From the NCBI GenBank assembly GCA_963667005.1, contig OY762937.1:1488001-1552000 (forward strand): a stretch of DNA of 64,000 nucleotides, given 5' to 3'. A program made the position numbers and the translations under genes. The number at the start of each line of letters is the position of its first letter. Position 1 is the stretch's first letter. Positions 27,072 through 36,290 of this stretch are shown here, piece by piece. This DNA is from G963662605 sp963667005 (GTDB taxonomy: Bacteria; Bacteroidota; Ignavibacteria; Ignavibacteriales; Ignavibacteriaceae). Under the pieces are notes generated by a model. It had not been told where the DNA came from. It searched no databases and saw only the letters and a list, made by a program, of their open reading frames with translations.

Positions 27072-27105
27072 TAAAAAAAAGGATGCCTTACGGCATCCTT
27101 TTTTA
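27072..27105. terminator. Rho-independent terminator of the multihaem cytochrome operon
   Basis: GGATGCC-TTAC-GGCATCC (27081-27098) is flanked by eight A on the left and six T on the right. On the minus strand it is followed by a run of T just after the cytochrome stop codon; it could act in both directions. Confidence 0.85.
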
Positions 27106-27127
27106 TTTTTGCAATTGAATGAGATAT

Positions 27128-29764
27128 TTATTCTTCCGGCTCTTTTTTCTTTTCTTCTTCTTTCAATCGTTCGAGTTCTGCCGGATGTTCGTGTTCCATT
27201 TCCTCTTCAGTTAATGTTCCGCGATACCATGCCTTGTTGAGAGGGAATACATCCGGATTCAACATGATGAAATAGAAGTGCCAAACGACGATTGCTAAGA
27301 ATGCGAGCCATGCTTCATAATAATGAATGGTTCTTGCGATATTATAACCAAGCAATGAGGTGTCACTGATGAATTGATTTTCAAACCACATTGACACACC
27401 GGTGATCGTCATAATGACGGTGCCCCAGATGAGCGCCCAATATTCGGCTTTTTCAATATAGCTGAATCTGCCGAGTTTCGGTTTCTCTTTGGAGATACCG
27501 ACATTATATTTAAACATGGCAATAGCCTGTTCCAGGTCAAGCTTCTTCGGTAATAAATCTTTAATTAATTCTCTACCGCGCTGTGTGAATGAGATATGGT
27601 AGATATGCATGAAGGCAGCTGCAACCATAACGACTGCCGCAATACGATGTAAGTAACTGCGGAGAATCAAGGTGTCCAAGTTTACACTATGGAGATATTT
27701 AACCCAGAATGATTCGGGGAATCTCAGCATGAATCCGGTTATTACTAAAACAAAAAAGCTGGTTAGGAGCGAGAAATGCTGAATGCGCTCACTTCTTGTC
27801 ATGCGAACATATAATTTATGGCTTTCATGTTCTTTTACCTTCATAACGCCTTGCTTTTTCAACTTCCTCACTTGCAGTTTACGGTAGAAGTCCAAAAGAT
27901 TATGGAACGCCATACCACCAATGGTCAGAATGATCAACCAGAAGTATGCGGTTGACAACCAGAAAATGAGCGGGTCATCCTGTTTGGTAATCAGCACGTG
28001 AACCCTGCCTGATGCGAAATTATCTTTCGCTCCAGGGTGGCAAGTGCGGCACATGGTTAAGGCATTGGCTTTATTTGCCTTCGAACGGATATCATTTACT
28101 TTGAAAACAGCATGTGCGCCATGGCAGTCATAGCATTTTGCTGCTGCGGCATTTCCAAAAAGGGCAGCCTTGCCATGATATGTATCGAAGAACGAATTCA
28201 TGTATCCCTCGTGGCATTTTCCGCAAACACGAATTGATCCGAGTTTAAAATCGGTATCATTTGTCCGCTGCATCTGATGTGCCGTATGGCAGGTTGCACA
28301 TGTTGGGAGCGCTGAGGCAGTATGAGTATTATTCTGGTCATGCACACTGGAAACGAACTGATCGGAAATACCTTTGTGGCAGTTACCGCAGGTTGCTGCA
28401 ATATTCTTCGGGTTGATTGAAGATTTAGGATCTTCAATCGGCAGCTGATGATGTGCTGTGTGGCAGCTCGCGCAGGTGGCGGAGACAGTCAGGCCGCTGG
28501 CGGTCAGAGCCACGCCGTGAACGCTATGTTTAAAATTATTTATAATATTTTTCTGTATACCCTTTGAGCGAATGGCAGCTTTCTTGCCATCATCGTGGCA
28601 TTGTGCACAAAGATTGGGCACGTTCATAGCAAATGTCGGTGAAGCAGGATTAGCTTTTCCGAGAATTCCATGGGTCCCGTGGCAGGTAGCACAAACAGGG
28701 GCATCAGGATCATTTTTTGCGGCCAATTTACCATGAATACTTGCCTTAAAATCATCACCCACAGCTGCGTGACAGTTCGAACAATCAACTTTGTTTTTGA
28801 TTGTTTCGCATGGACGCATGTGCGATGTATTCACTTCTGAGTGACACTGGCTGCACGCTACTTTGCGGTGAATAGAGCCGGCGACTTCATCAATCTTAAC
28901 ATACATTGATTTTCCGGCAGCAGATCTGAGATTCTCCCTACCGTGGCAGCGCATACAATCCAGGTCGGCCGCGCCCTGATCATAAAATACTTTTCTGATC
29001 TTATGCGGCTGATGGCAGTCAACGCAAGCCGGTAACTTATGAGCTTCAACTTCCCAGAGTTCGCCTCTGATAATTTTTCTATGTACCGATTCAATTGATG
29101 TATGGCATGATGTACAGGTCGCCATAATATTTTTTCGCGCGATAGAAGAACGGGGATCGGTATGAGGCAGTATCAAGTGCGATGAGTGGCAGGATGCGCA
29201 TGTTGCTGAAACAACAAGTCCCTTTTTCAGCAAACCGTCGCCGTGGATACTTTCGGTATAATTTTCGATAATATGCGATTGCGGAATATTGCCCTGCATC
29301 ATAACAGGAGCACCCTCTTTGTGGCATCTTCCGCACAAATACGGTATCTGCAGAGGATATACAGGAGAATTTTTGTCTTTTACTTTTACAATTTCATGCG
29401 CTCCGTGGCAGTATTGGCAGCGTGGAGCAATCGGATTTTTTTTCGCTAAAGCTTTTCCGTGCACACCCTGATCGAACATCGACTTTGCATTTTTATGACA
29501 GCCGCCGCATTCAGCCGGAGCTAAATCTTCTTTGTGTGGGAAGTCGGAGTCTTTAAGGTCAACGTGGCAGGAGATACATTGTGCTTTCGCGTGAACGGAG
29601 TTGCCGAGTTTTTTTTCGTCAACATAAACCGAAATTGTCTTTCCGTTTTTTTTGCCTGTGGCACTTTTATCGCCGTGACACATCATGCAGTCGCTGTTAT
29701 CCTGCGCCAGCAGTGAAAAACGTAATCCGGCAATCAGAATAAGAAGGAGCACCTCTTTTTTCAT
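27128..29764 (-). CDS. Multihaem c-type cytochrome fused to a cytochrome b membrane domain (19 CxxCH)
   Basis: An 878-residue protein with a signal peptide (MKKEVLLLILIAGLRFSLLA), a periplasmic region of about 580 residues with 19 CxxCH haem sites (first CMMCH, last CRTCH), and a C-terminal cytochrome b561/HydC-like domain with five hydrophobic helices and several His (FHNLL, HRIAAVVM, MHIYHI, WHFYF). The overall plan resembles the Geobacter inner-membrane cytochrome CbcL, which moves electrons from menaquinol to the periplasm. The soluble part contains an internal duplication. The highly charged C-terminus (EEEKKKEPEE) is cytoplasmic. A small cytochrome c gene lies upstream in the same direction. 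The partner and final acceptor are unknown. Confidence 0.88.
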   Translation of the reverse strand: MKKEVLLLILIAGLRFSLLAQDNSDCMMCHGDKSATGKKNGKTISVYVDEKKLGNSVHAKAQCISCHVDLKDSDFPHKEDLAPAECGGCHKNAKSMFDQGVHGKALAKKNPIAPRCQYCHGAHEIVKVKDKNSPVYPLQIPYLCGRCHKEGAPVMMQGNIPQSHIIENYTESIHGDGLLKKGLVVSATCASCHSSHLILPHTDPRSSIARKNIMATCTSCHTSIESVHRKIIRGELWEVEAHKLPACVDCHQPHKIRKVFYDQGAADLDCMRCHGRENLRSAAGKSMYVKIDEVAGSIHRKVACSQCHSEVNTSHMRPCETIKNKVDCSNCHAAVGDDFKASIHGKLAAKNDPDAPVCATCHGTHGILGKANPASPTFAMNVPNLCAQCHDDGKKAAIRSKGIQKNIINNFKHSVHGVALTASGLTVSATCASCHTAHHQLPIEDPKSSINPKNIAATCGNCHKGISDQFVSSVHDQNNTHTASALPTCATCHTAHQMQRTNDTDFKLGSIRVCGKCHEGYMNSFFDTYHGKAALFGNAAAAKCYDCHGAHAVFKVNDIRSKANKANALTMCRTCHPGAKDNFASGRVHVLITKQDDPLIFWLSTAYFWLIILTIGGMAFHNLLDFYRKLQVRKLKKQGVMKVKEHESHKLYVRMTRSERIQHFSLLTSFFVLVITGFMLRFPESFWVKYLHSVNLDTLILRSYLHRIAAVVMVAAAFMHIYHISFTQRGRELIKDLLPKKLDLEQAIAMFKYNVGISKEKPKLGRFSYIEKAEYWALIWGTVIMTITGVSMWFENQFISDTSLLGYNIARTIHYYEAWLAFLAIVVWHFYFIMLNPDVFPLNKAWYRGTLTEEEMEHEHPAELERLKEEEKKKEPEE

Positions 29765-29926
29765 ACGTATTTGGAAGTATGTTATTAAATTATGTGGAAA
29801 TTATAACTTTTGCCCTGGCTTTCATAATGTTTTTTTTGGTGCAGCTTCCTCAGCCTGGGTCAGTTTTGTCTCACGGGGGGAATGATGATGTTCAACCCGC
29901 AAAAATCTCAATATATTTTTTAAGAA

Positions 29927-29960
29927 CAACGGCAGTTTTCATATTGGAAAACTGCCGTTT
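29927..29960. terminator. Strong hairpin downstream of the small cytochrome c gene
   Basis: AACGGCAGTTTTC and GGAAAACTGCCGTT form a long stem around a short loop, just past the cytochrome stop on the minus strand. No clean T run follows, so it may be an RNA-stability or attenuating structure rather than a classical terminator. Confidence 0.5.
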
Positions 29961-29985
29961 CGTGAAAAACTTTCTGAAAAATTCT

Positions 29986-30399
29986 TTACTTAGCTTCAGC
30001 CGGTTTTGGTGCTTCCTGAGCTGGAGCCTCTTTAGCGGCAGGAGCTTCTTTAGCTTCCGGTGCTTTCAGGGTTCCAAGCCATGAAACAAGTTTACCGAGA
30101 TCTTCTTCAGTGCCGTTGAACTTAACCATATGCAATTTATCATTAAGTTTTGCTTGTTTCAAGAGATATGCCTTCAAGGTGTCGGCTGAAAGTTTGGCGC
30201 CGATTGATGACAAATCAGGAACGTTCTTCATAGATTTTACAGCCACGATACTGTCGCTCGCAACGTTATGGCAGTTATTGCATTTTGCATCAACAAAGAT
30301 CTTTTTTCCTGCGTTTTCTTCTGGAGCATTTGTGAACATAAATCCATACAACGCAACCAATGCGACCATAACAACGAGTGATAAAAATGTTTTCTTCAC
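29986..30399 (-). CDS. Small exported cytochrome c with Ala/Pro/Lys-rich tail
   Basis: A 137-residue protein: signal peptide (MKKTFLSLVVMVALVALYGF), one CNNCH haem site, and a Met in the segment LHMVKFNG as probable sixth ligand, forming a class I-like cytochrome domain of about 80 residues. The C-terminal 30 residues are a low-complexity EAPAAKEAPAQEAPKPAEAK-type tail, probably a flexible linker. GTG start at 30397-30399 with AGAGG five bases upstream. It precedes the 19-haem cytochrome by about 220 bases on the same strand, so it is a plausible electron acceptor from it, though a hairpin separates them. Confidence 0.85.
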   Translation of the reverse strand: MKKTFLSLVVMVALVALYGFMFTNAPEENAGKKIFVDAKCNNCHNVASDSIVAVKSMKNVPDLSSIGAKLSADTLKAYLLKQAKLNDKLHMVKFNGTEEDLGKLVSWLGTLKAPEAKEAPAAKEAPAQEAPKPAEAK

Positions 30400-30838
30400 A
30401 TGAACCTCTAACTTAAATTTATTGATATTGTATAAGCCTTAATATATGCCGAATGTGGAAAATTGCTAATGGTAAAGTAATAAAAAAATCAATACCGCAA
30501 AATGGAGAAATTGAGCCGGGACGGAAAAATCATCAGGGATAAAAAATATATCGGACAGCAGGGCACACGTGGTTGTGTACTTAGCAAGGTGTATTTCCCG
30601 TACGGGAATATATGTTGAAATTTAGCCGGGGTGATTCAAGTAAACACAATAGACCTGAATGCCCCTTCGTGTCTCGGTGGATACATGACTAATCGGCCGG
30701 GAATCTTTGAAAATACTGCATTTTCTCGTAGATTGCAGCGGCCGGAATGCAGAAATTACCGGCGAAATGACATTGATAATGAAACTATGTCATTCTGTGC
30801 CCAAATTTTCCGAATTTGTTAACATTATAACCTCGTGA
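30400..30838. other. Non-coding gap upstream of the flippase gene
   Basis: About 440 bases with no convincing gene. Visible structures are a perfect 14-bp palindrome TTCCCGTACGGGAA (30595-30608) and an AATGACAT/ATGTCATT hairpin near 30768-30796. They may be regulatory, but no known site is recognised. Confidence 0.6.
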
Positions 30839-32137
30839 ATGAAGTCACTTTCTAAATTATTTCCGCCGATTCTCCAAAAAAGCTTTCAGATGAAGGACGA
30901 ATTCATCTGGTTTGCTTCCGGTCAGGTGATGTACCTGGCTACGAATTTTCTTATCGTTAAAGCGATCAGTAATATCGGCAAGGATGAATTCGGAATCTAC
31001 GTTCTCATATTGACAATTTCATCACTCCTGACACAAATTTTATACGGTCCGGCACAGCAGAGTCTGGTGCGTTACTATTATATAGCCAAAAGTGAAGCAA
31101 AGACTCTCGGACTTACCCGGATGTTGTTCAAGTTCATGAACTCACTTTCCGGACTTTTATTAATTGCGGGTATTGCAGGGACAATTATATGTACTGCATT
31201 GTCTTTAATCTATTACCGGAATCTGTTCTTTCTCTCAGCTTTTTTTATTATCGGCTCAAAGTATAGCGATTTTTTCAGTGCGGCGTTAAATACTATCCGT
31301 CAGCGAAAACTCAACGCGCTTTTACAGATTTCTGAGCGCGGAACTATTATAGCTCTTTTGATTATTTTGTATTCAATTCACGCAATGAGTCTATTTGCCA
31401 TTCTCTTTTTATCAAGCCTTTCGTATATCGTATTCGGATTAGTAAAAAAGTACAGATTCAAAAAATCAGTAATGGCAGAATCCGCGCAGGATGACAACGC
31501 AAAGTATGATTACAAGCCGATATTGAAGTATGCTGCACCGTTCAGCATTTGGGGATCCGGCGGCTGGTTACAGCAGAACAGTGAAAAATGGATTATGGCC
31601 GATCTGTTGGCGATTGATAAGGTTGGCGTATATGGATTGATGATAACGGTTATCAATACTCTGCTTGCTGTGCCGAACAATCTGCTGAACGATTTTACAG
31701 CCCCGTTGATTTTTAAAAACTTCGCCGATCTATCGGATAAAGATGCCGTGCGCCGCGGGAACCGGTTTATATTTTGGAATAACATGATCGTTCTCGGTAT
31801 TGCTGCTGCTGCAGTATTGGGCTCAATGGGATTCGGCGCCTTACTCCTGCGCATTTTCGGCAATTCCAGTTACACAACGTATAGCTATTTATTGCCGTAT
31901 TTCGCTGGCGGTACCGGACTCTTTTTGTTCGGTCAGAGCATGTGTAATCGCGGGCTCGCGATGAATCAACCCAACGTGTACCTGTTCCCGAAATTATTAA
32001 TTGGAATTATTTCAGTAATTTTGAATTATACCTTTATCAAATATGCCGGTATAGAAGGTATGGCGTATGCGTCGTTACTGACCGGAGCAATATATTTGAT
32101 CCATATTTCTCTGATTAACCGAAGGTTTCGCGAGTGA
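30839..32137 (+). CDS. Polysaccharide flippase-like membrane protein (MOP/MATE superfamily)
   Basis: A 432-residue protein with about 12 hydrophobic helices and the overall pattern of Wzx/RfbX-type lipid-linked oligosaccharide flippases (for example FGIYVLILTISSLLTQI and the later AGIEGMAYASLLTGAIYLIH). It would turn undecaprenyl-linked glycan units across the inner membrane. Short cytosolic loops are basic. The stop overlaps the GTG start of the next glycosyltransferase by four bases, tying it to the surface-polysaccharide operon. The substrate is unknown. Confidence 0.82.
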   Translation: MKSLSKLFPPILQKSFQMKDEFIWFASGQVMYLATNFLIVKAISNIGKDEFGIYVLILTISSLLTQILYGPAQQSLVRYYYIAKSEAKTLGLTRMLFKFMNSLSGLLLIAGIAGTIICTALSLIYYRNLFFLSAFFIIGSKYSDFFSAALNTIRQRKLNALLQISERGTIIALLIILYSIHAMSLFAILFLSSLSYIVFGLVKKYRFKKSVMAESAQDDNAKYDYKPILKYAAPFSIWGSGGWLQQNSEKWIMADLLAIDKVGVYGLMITVINTLLAVPNNLLNDFTAPLIFKNFADLSDKDAVRRGNRFIFWNNMIVLGIAAAAVLGSMGFGALLLRIFGNSSYTTYSYLLPYFAGGTGLFLFGQSMCNRGLAMNQPNVYLFPKLLIGIISVILNYTFIKYAGIEGMAYASLLTGAIYLIHISLINRRFRE

Positions 32138-33165
32138 AGTTACTGCTTGTTTTAATGGTCTATGATTACGGCGTTAAAGAACGCGGCCATTCTTATGAAT
32201 ATCTCAATGTCAAAGGTCCGCTTAGCGATATCGTCGGCCCCGATAATCTTGTGATATTTGATTTCTATTCGGAATTCAAACAGCACGGCAAGCAGGCAAT
32301 GAACCAAAAGCTGTTAGAGCTGGTTAAAGCGGAAAAGCCGGATGCATCCTTATTCTGTTTATTTGAAAATGAGTTTGATGAAGCCGTGCTTCAGGAAATC
32401 AGGAAGCTCACCAGAACCGCGGTATATTTCTTTGATGATCCCTGGCGCGTCCAGTATGTGAAACATTGGAGAGATTATTTCGATTTTTATTCTACTCCGG
32501 ACTATTACATGTATCAGCAATACCTGCAGGAAGGTATCCGCCACGCGGTGTACTGTCCATTCGGTTTTAATGATAAAATTTATAGCAGAAAAAATCTGCC
32601 AATGAAATACGATGTCTCATTTGTCGGAGGGTATAATCCGTACCGCGAATGGGTTGTAAAGTATCTTAGGAAATCAGGCATAGACATTCATGTCTTTGGC
32701 CGGGGCTGGGGCAATACGAATCCATGGTTAAGTCAGGATGATATGGTGGACGTATTCAACCAGTCGAAGATCAATCTGAATCTTTCCAACGGTATATCTT
32801 ACGATATTTCATATCTATTAATGGCGATTCGTAAACCAAAAAGTTTAAAGCAGCTTCTGCTGAACCGGAAGAACCGCGAGCAGGTAAAAGGCAGAACGTA
32901 CGAGATCAACGCGTGCGGTGGATTTCAATTAACATACTTCATTCCCGGATTGAATCGCGTCTATGAGTTAGATAAAGAAATTGCCGCGTTTGAAGATGTC
33001 CGCAGACTTCCGCAAATAATAGATTTCTTTATGAAAGCTGATTCGCTTCGTGAAAGCATTGCAGATGCCGGATACAAACGCTCTGTGCAGGAACATTCAG
33101 CCCAGGGCTACCTGAAAAACTATCTTGATATCATTACTAACTCGGATGTACGGCGCGATGCTTAA
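32134..33165 (+). CDS. CgeB-like glycosyltransferase
   Basis: A 343-residue GT-B-type protein. The N-terminal half has the FFDDPWRVQYVKHW segment, and the middle has YDVSFVGGYNPYREWVVKYL and IDIHVFGRGWGN, followed by NQSKINLNLSNG and EINACGGFQLT. This pattern is shared with the CgeB/spore-maturation glycosyltransferase-like family (Glyco_trans_1_2). It probably adds a sugar to a surface glycan. GTG start overlapping the flippase stop (GTGA). The donor and acceptor cannot be read. Confidence 0.78.
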   Translation: MKLLLVLMVYDYGVKERGHSYEYLNVKGPLSDIVGPDNLVIFDFYSEFKQHGKQAMNQKLLELVKAEKPDASLFCLFENEFDEAVLQEIRKLTRTAVYFFDDPWRVQYVKHWRDYFDFYSTPDYYMYQQYLQEGIRHAVYCPFGFNDKIYSRKNLPMKYDVSFVGGYNPYREWVVKYLRKSGIDIHVFGRGWGNTNPWLSQDDMVDVFNQSKINLNLSNGISYDISYLLMAIRKPKSLKQLLLNRKNREQVKGRTYEINACGGFQLTYFIPGLNRVYELDKEIAAFEDVRRLPQIIDFFMKADSLRESIADAGYKRSVQEHSAQGYLKNYLDIITNSDVRRDA

Positions 33166-33940
33166 AAAAATTCACGGCTACCTGAAACTATTCGGTATTA
33201 ATGTAAAAGTATTAGCACACTCTGTTGCCGGATTGCCGGTGTATCTAAAGAATTTTGATCATCTGAAAAAACAGATTGAACAGGGCAATCACGAGTTTCC
33301 GCTCGGTGATAAATTTCCCTGTTTGAGCGACCGCTACGAAGATGCGGGAGTACTGCCGCTGCACTATCTGCATCAGGACAGGTATGTTGCATCGAGAATT
33401 TTTCAACTGAATCCCGAAAAGCATGTCGATATCGGTTCGCGTATTGACGGTTTCATTGCATCGGTGTCGGTATTCAGAACAATCGAAGTATTTGATATTC
33501 GTCCAGTTTCCTATAGCCTTCCGAATGTTATTTTCCGCCAGGCGGATTTAATGGATACTGTAAAGGTGCCGGAAGGTTGCTGCGATTCCATTTCATCACT
33601 TCATGCTATTGAGCATTTCGGACTTGGCAGGTATGGCGACCCGGTAAACATTAACGGACACAAAACCGCGATAGAAAGTATTTATAAAATGCTTAAGCCG
33701 GGCGGCAGATTTTATTTTTCTGTCCCTGTTGGGCGGCAGAGAATAGAGTACGATGCACACCGGGTCTTTTCAGTAACTTATCTTCTGGATTTATTTAAAT
33801 CGAAGTTCGACGTTGACCGGTTCTCATTTATTGATGATGAAAATATCTTACATGAAAACGCAGAACTCAATAACGAGTTGATTTCAAAAGTTGACCGGTT
33901 TTCCTTCGGCTGCGGCATTTTTGAACTTATCAAGAAATAG
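33158..33940 (+). CDS. DUF268 family protein (methyltransferase-like)
   Basis: A 260-residue protein with a Rossmann-like methyltransferase core: KHVDIGSRIDGFIASVSVF (SAM-loop equivalent), SISSLHAIEHFGLGRYGDP and MLKPGGRFYFSVPVG. These segments are characteristic of DUF268, a family related to class I methyltransferases. The IEHFGLGRYGDP segment is highly conserved in the family. It may methylate a sugar of the glycan made by the neighbouring genes. The start at 33158 gives an 8-base overlap with the upstream gene; ATG at 33146 or TTG at 33125 are alternatives. It ends 3 bases before the next gene. Confidence 0.78.
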   Translation: MLKKIHGYLKLFGINVKVLAHSVAGLPVYLKNFDHLKKQIEQGNHEFPLGDKFPCLSDRYEDAGVLPLHYLHQDRYVASRIFQLNPEKHVDIGSRIDGFIASVSVFRTIEVFDIRPVSYSLPNVIFRQADLMDTVKVPEGCCDSISSLHAIEHFGLGRYGDPVNINGHKTAIESIYKMLKPGGRFYFSVPVGRQRIEYDAHRVFSVTYLLDLFKSKFDVDRFSFIDDENILHENAELNNELISKVDRFSFGCGIFELIKK

Positions 33941-33943
33941 ATC

Positions 33944-34822
33944 ATGCAGGAAAACGGTCGCCCCCTCGTCTCAATTGTTATTCCGGCGTACAATGCTGCT
34001 AAATATATCAGCGAGACCATCGGCTCCGTTCTTAATCAATCATATCAGGAATTTGAAATTATTGTTGTGGATGACGCATCCACTGATAACACATTGCAAG
34101 TAGTCCGTGGACTTGCCGCCAAAGACAACCGTATAAAATTAATCGAACTCCCACACAGCGGCAATCCTGCCGTTCCCAGAAATAGAGGCGTGAAGGAATC
34201 AACAGGGAAGTATATCGCTTTTCTTGATGCGGATGATATTTGGGTTCGCAGTAAGCTCAAAGATCAGATACATGCTTTACAGAGGAACAGCGAAGCCGAT
34301 CTGATATATTCCGCAAGTTTGACATTTGGAGACGTAACCCCATTTTCTTCTCATTATGAACTGCTACCCCTGCCCGGAAAAGAATCGATTACTTATAACG
34401 ATCTCATCTACCGAGGCAATACGATTACTTGCTCATCGGTTCTGGTATCTAAAGCAGTTATTCAAAAGGCGGGATACTTTGACGAGGATCCTGAATTAAA
34501 AGTTGAAGACTACGATTTGTGGATAAGAATTTCGAAGATTGCGAAGATTTATTTCATCCCGGCAATTCATGTTTTTTATCGTATTCACTCGAGCCAGTTC
34601 TCCGCTGATTGGGAATTGAAAAGCTCGCGCACAAAATATCTTGCGGCAAAAAGAAAACTACCGCTGCCAGAGTACCGATTTACACGGAACAAAGGAATTT
34701 TCTTGCTATTGCTCCGGAACGCGATTCATGTTACCGGTGTTTTTTACTATCGCCTTCTCCCGTTGTGGCTGAAATCTCAATTAGCCCGGATGTTAATAAT
34801 AGTTTGGGGAGGGCAGATATGA
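33944..34822 (+). CDS. Glycosyltransferase family 2
   Basis: A 292-residue GT-A inverting transferase: VSIVIPAYNAAKYISETIGS at the N-terminus, nucleotide-sugar Asp in VVDDAST, metal-binding DADD (about residues 90-93), and EDYDLWIR as the catalytic-base region. The C-terminus carries a basic and hydrophobic stretch that may touch the membrane. It lies in the tight polysaccharide operon; its stop overlaps the next start by four bases (ATGA). The sugar is unknown. Confidence 0.9.
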   Translation: MQENGRPLVSIVIPAYNAAKYISETIGSVLNQSYQEFEIIVVDDASTDNTLQVVRGLAAKDNRIKLIELPHSGNPAVPRNRGVKESTGKYIAFLDADDIWVRSKLKDQIHALQRNSEADLIYSASLTFGDVTPFSSHYELLPLPGKESITYNDLIYRGNTITCSSVLVSKAVIQKAGYFDEDPELKVEDYDLWIRISKIAKIYFIPAIHVFYRIHSSQFSADWELKSSRTKYLAAKRKLPLPEYRFTRNKGIFLLLLRNAIHVTGVFYYRLLPLWLKSQLARMLIIVWGGQI

Positions 34823-35922
34823 AGAAACTTCGCGTTCTGATGATAACTGCCCGTGCCGATTTCGGAGGTGGCCCGCAACATGTATTCAGTCTTGCAAAGC
34901 ATTTGCTTCCGAATACTGATGTCTATATTGCAGCGCCCGATGATTATCCATACTATCAAAGGTTTGGAGAATTAGTCGGAGAATCACACCTGGTAAAAAT
35001 TCCACACAGACAAGTGACAGTGGAAGCAATACGCCGGGTTCTATCATTCATTAAAGAAAATGAAATTGATATAATTCACTCGCACGGTAAAGGTGCTGGA
35101 ATGTACAGTCGCATCCTTGCGGTGTTATCGGGACGCAAATGCGTGCATACCTTCCATGGCGTGCATACCGGCGAGCTTGGCAAAGCCGGAAAGGTTTTCT
35201 ATACCTCAATTGAAAAACTGTTAAGCTACGCGACCGATTATTTTATCGGTTCTTCGAAGAGCGAAGTTGCCATTGCATCCAAACAATTTCACATACCCGA
35301 GTCGTTGGTAACAATTATTCCCAATGGTGTCGAGTTTTCCGATAAACCGTGGGACAAAGAAAAATTGTTATCACCTCCGGTAAAAGTGCTTACGATTACA
35401 CGTTTCGACTACGCGAAAAATACCGAATTGCTTCTGCCGGTATTACTGGAATTGAAAAAAATAAACGAGTTGACGAATTTTCAATTTATTGTAACCGGGG
35501 AAGGTGAGCAAAGAAAATCATTTCATGATGAACTTGAAAGAAACGGACTTCTACCGAATGTTACTTTAGCCGGATTTACAAAAGACATTCAGGCGGTATA
35601 TGACGCAAGCGATATGTATATCTCGACTTCCCGGTGGGAGGGGATGCCACTTTCTGTTATTGAGGCAATGGGAGCGGGTCTTCCTGTGGTTGCAACTGAT
35701 GTCACCGGCAATAAGGATACGATAATAGAAAATCAGAACGGGTTGTTGTACCCCATTGAAAAACCTGCTGAAGCCGCGCATTTGCTTGTCAGGCTGAAGA
35801 ATGATGCATCGCTATATCAGCGAATATCCAAATGCGCGTATGACGATGCCCGCGCTAAATTTCACGCATTTCGAATGGCGGAGGCGGTTGCCAAGGCATA
35901 CGCTTCATTGGGTGTGCGGTAG
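34819..35922 (+). CDS. Glycosyltransferase family 4 (GT-B)
   Basis: A 367-residue retaining GT-B enzyme starting MKKLRVLMITARADFGGGPQ, the standard N-terminal Rossmann start with the glycine-rich acceptor loop. The C-terminal half has the donor-site motifs: ITRFDYAKNTELLLPV, FIVTGEGEQR, and SRWEGMPLSVIEAMGAGLPV with the catalytic E-x7-E. The start at 34819 overlaps the previous stop by four bases and fits the family exactly; an upstream reading would be antisense-like filler inside the GT2 gene. Probably assembles the surface glycan. Confidence 0.92.
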   Translation: MKKLRVLMITARADFGGGPQHVFSLAKHLLPNTDVYIAAPDDYPYYQRFGELVGESHLVKIPHRQVTVEAIRRVLSFIKENEIDIIHSHGKGAGMYSRILAVLSGRKCVHTFHGVHTGELGKAGKVFYTSIEKLLSYATDYFIGSSKSEVAIASKQFHIPESLVTIIPNGVEFSDKPWDKEKLLSPPVKVLTITRFDYAKNTELLLPVLLELKKINELTNFQFIVTGEGEQRKSFHDELERNGLLPNVTLAGFTKDIQAVYDASDMYISTSRWEGMPLSVIEAMGAGLPVVATDVTGNKDTIIENQNGLLYPIEKPAEAAHLLVRLKNDASLYQRISKCAYDDARAKFHAFRMAEAVAKAYASLGVR

Positions 35923-36290
35923 AAAAACCCAACATGGGCTGATATTCATAATGATGTCTTAACGACGACTTTTATTGCAGCAAATTATAATATCTGTATA
36001 TTTCCGTTCAGTAATTGTTTAGACTTGAGAAGTGAGCTTTCAACAGCTTCGACTGCAGAAGATTTATTCGTTTCAGTTGATTATAAAGTGAACTCATGCC
36101 TCGCAAGCTCGGTAACCGCCCCCGTCCCCTCTCTTGCCAAGAGAAGGGAGAGCCTAAAGATGTAAAATCGGCTTGATTTTTACCGGCGAGGGAGAGTTCG
36201 TTGTTGTCCCATGAAAGCAAGAACAGAACACAAAAAGTTATGTGAAATAGGCGTTAGCGGCAGGTTTTTCAATTCAAGTTATGAATAAAA
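35923..36290. other. Non-coding gap with a partial TIR-element copy
   Basis: About 370 bases between glycosyltransferase genes with no convincing gene. A segment near 36080-36155 has GTGAACTCAT followed by CCCCTCTCTTG/CAAGAGAAGGGAG. It resembles one end of the element at 39104-39270, so it is probably a decayed or partial copy. Confidence 0.55.

Larger units (their letters stand above)
26200..27127. other. Non-coding repeat field between asd and the cytochrome gene
   Basis: About 930 bases without a convincing gene. It holds one small TIR element, three copies of a three-hairpin module, two CCTAACC...GGTTAGG hairpins (one interrupted by a GC-rich palindrome), a separate GTAG-footed palindrome and a terminator. 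A short frame across the repeats (26374-26640) consists of repeat sequence and is not a gene. Confidence 0.85.

Noticed and set aside
34609..34818. Upstream extension of the GT4 gene by 70 residues
   Set aside because: It overlaps the GT2 gene in another frame; the ATG at 34819 fits the family start and overlaps the previous stop by four bases.
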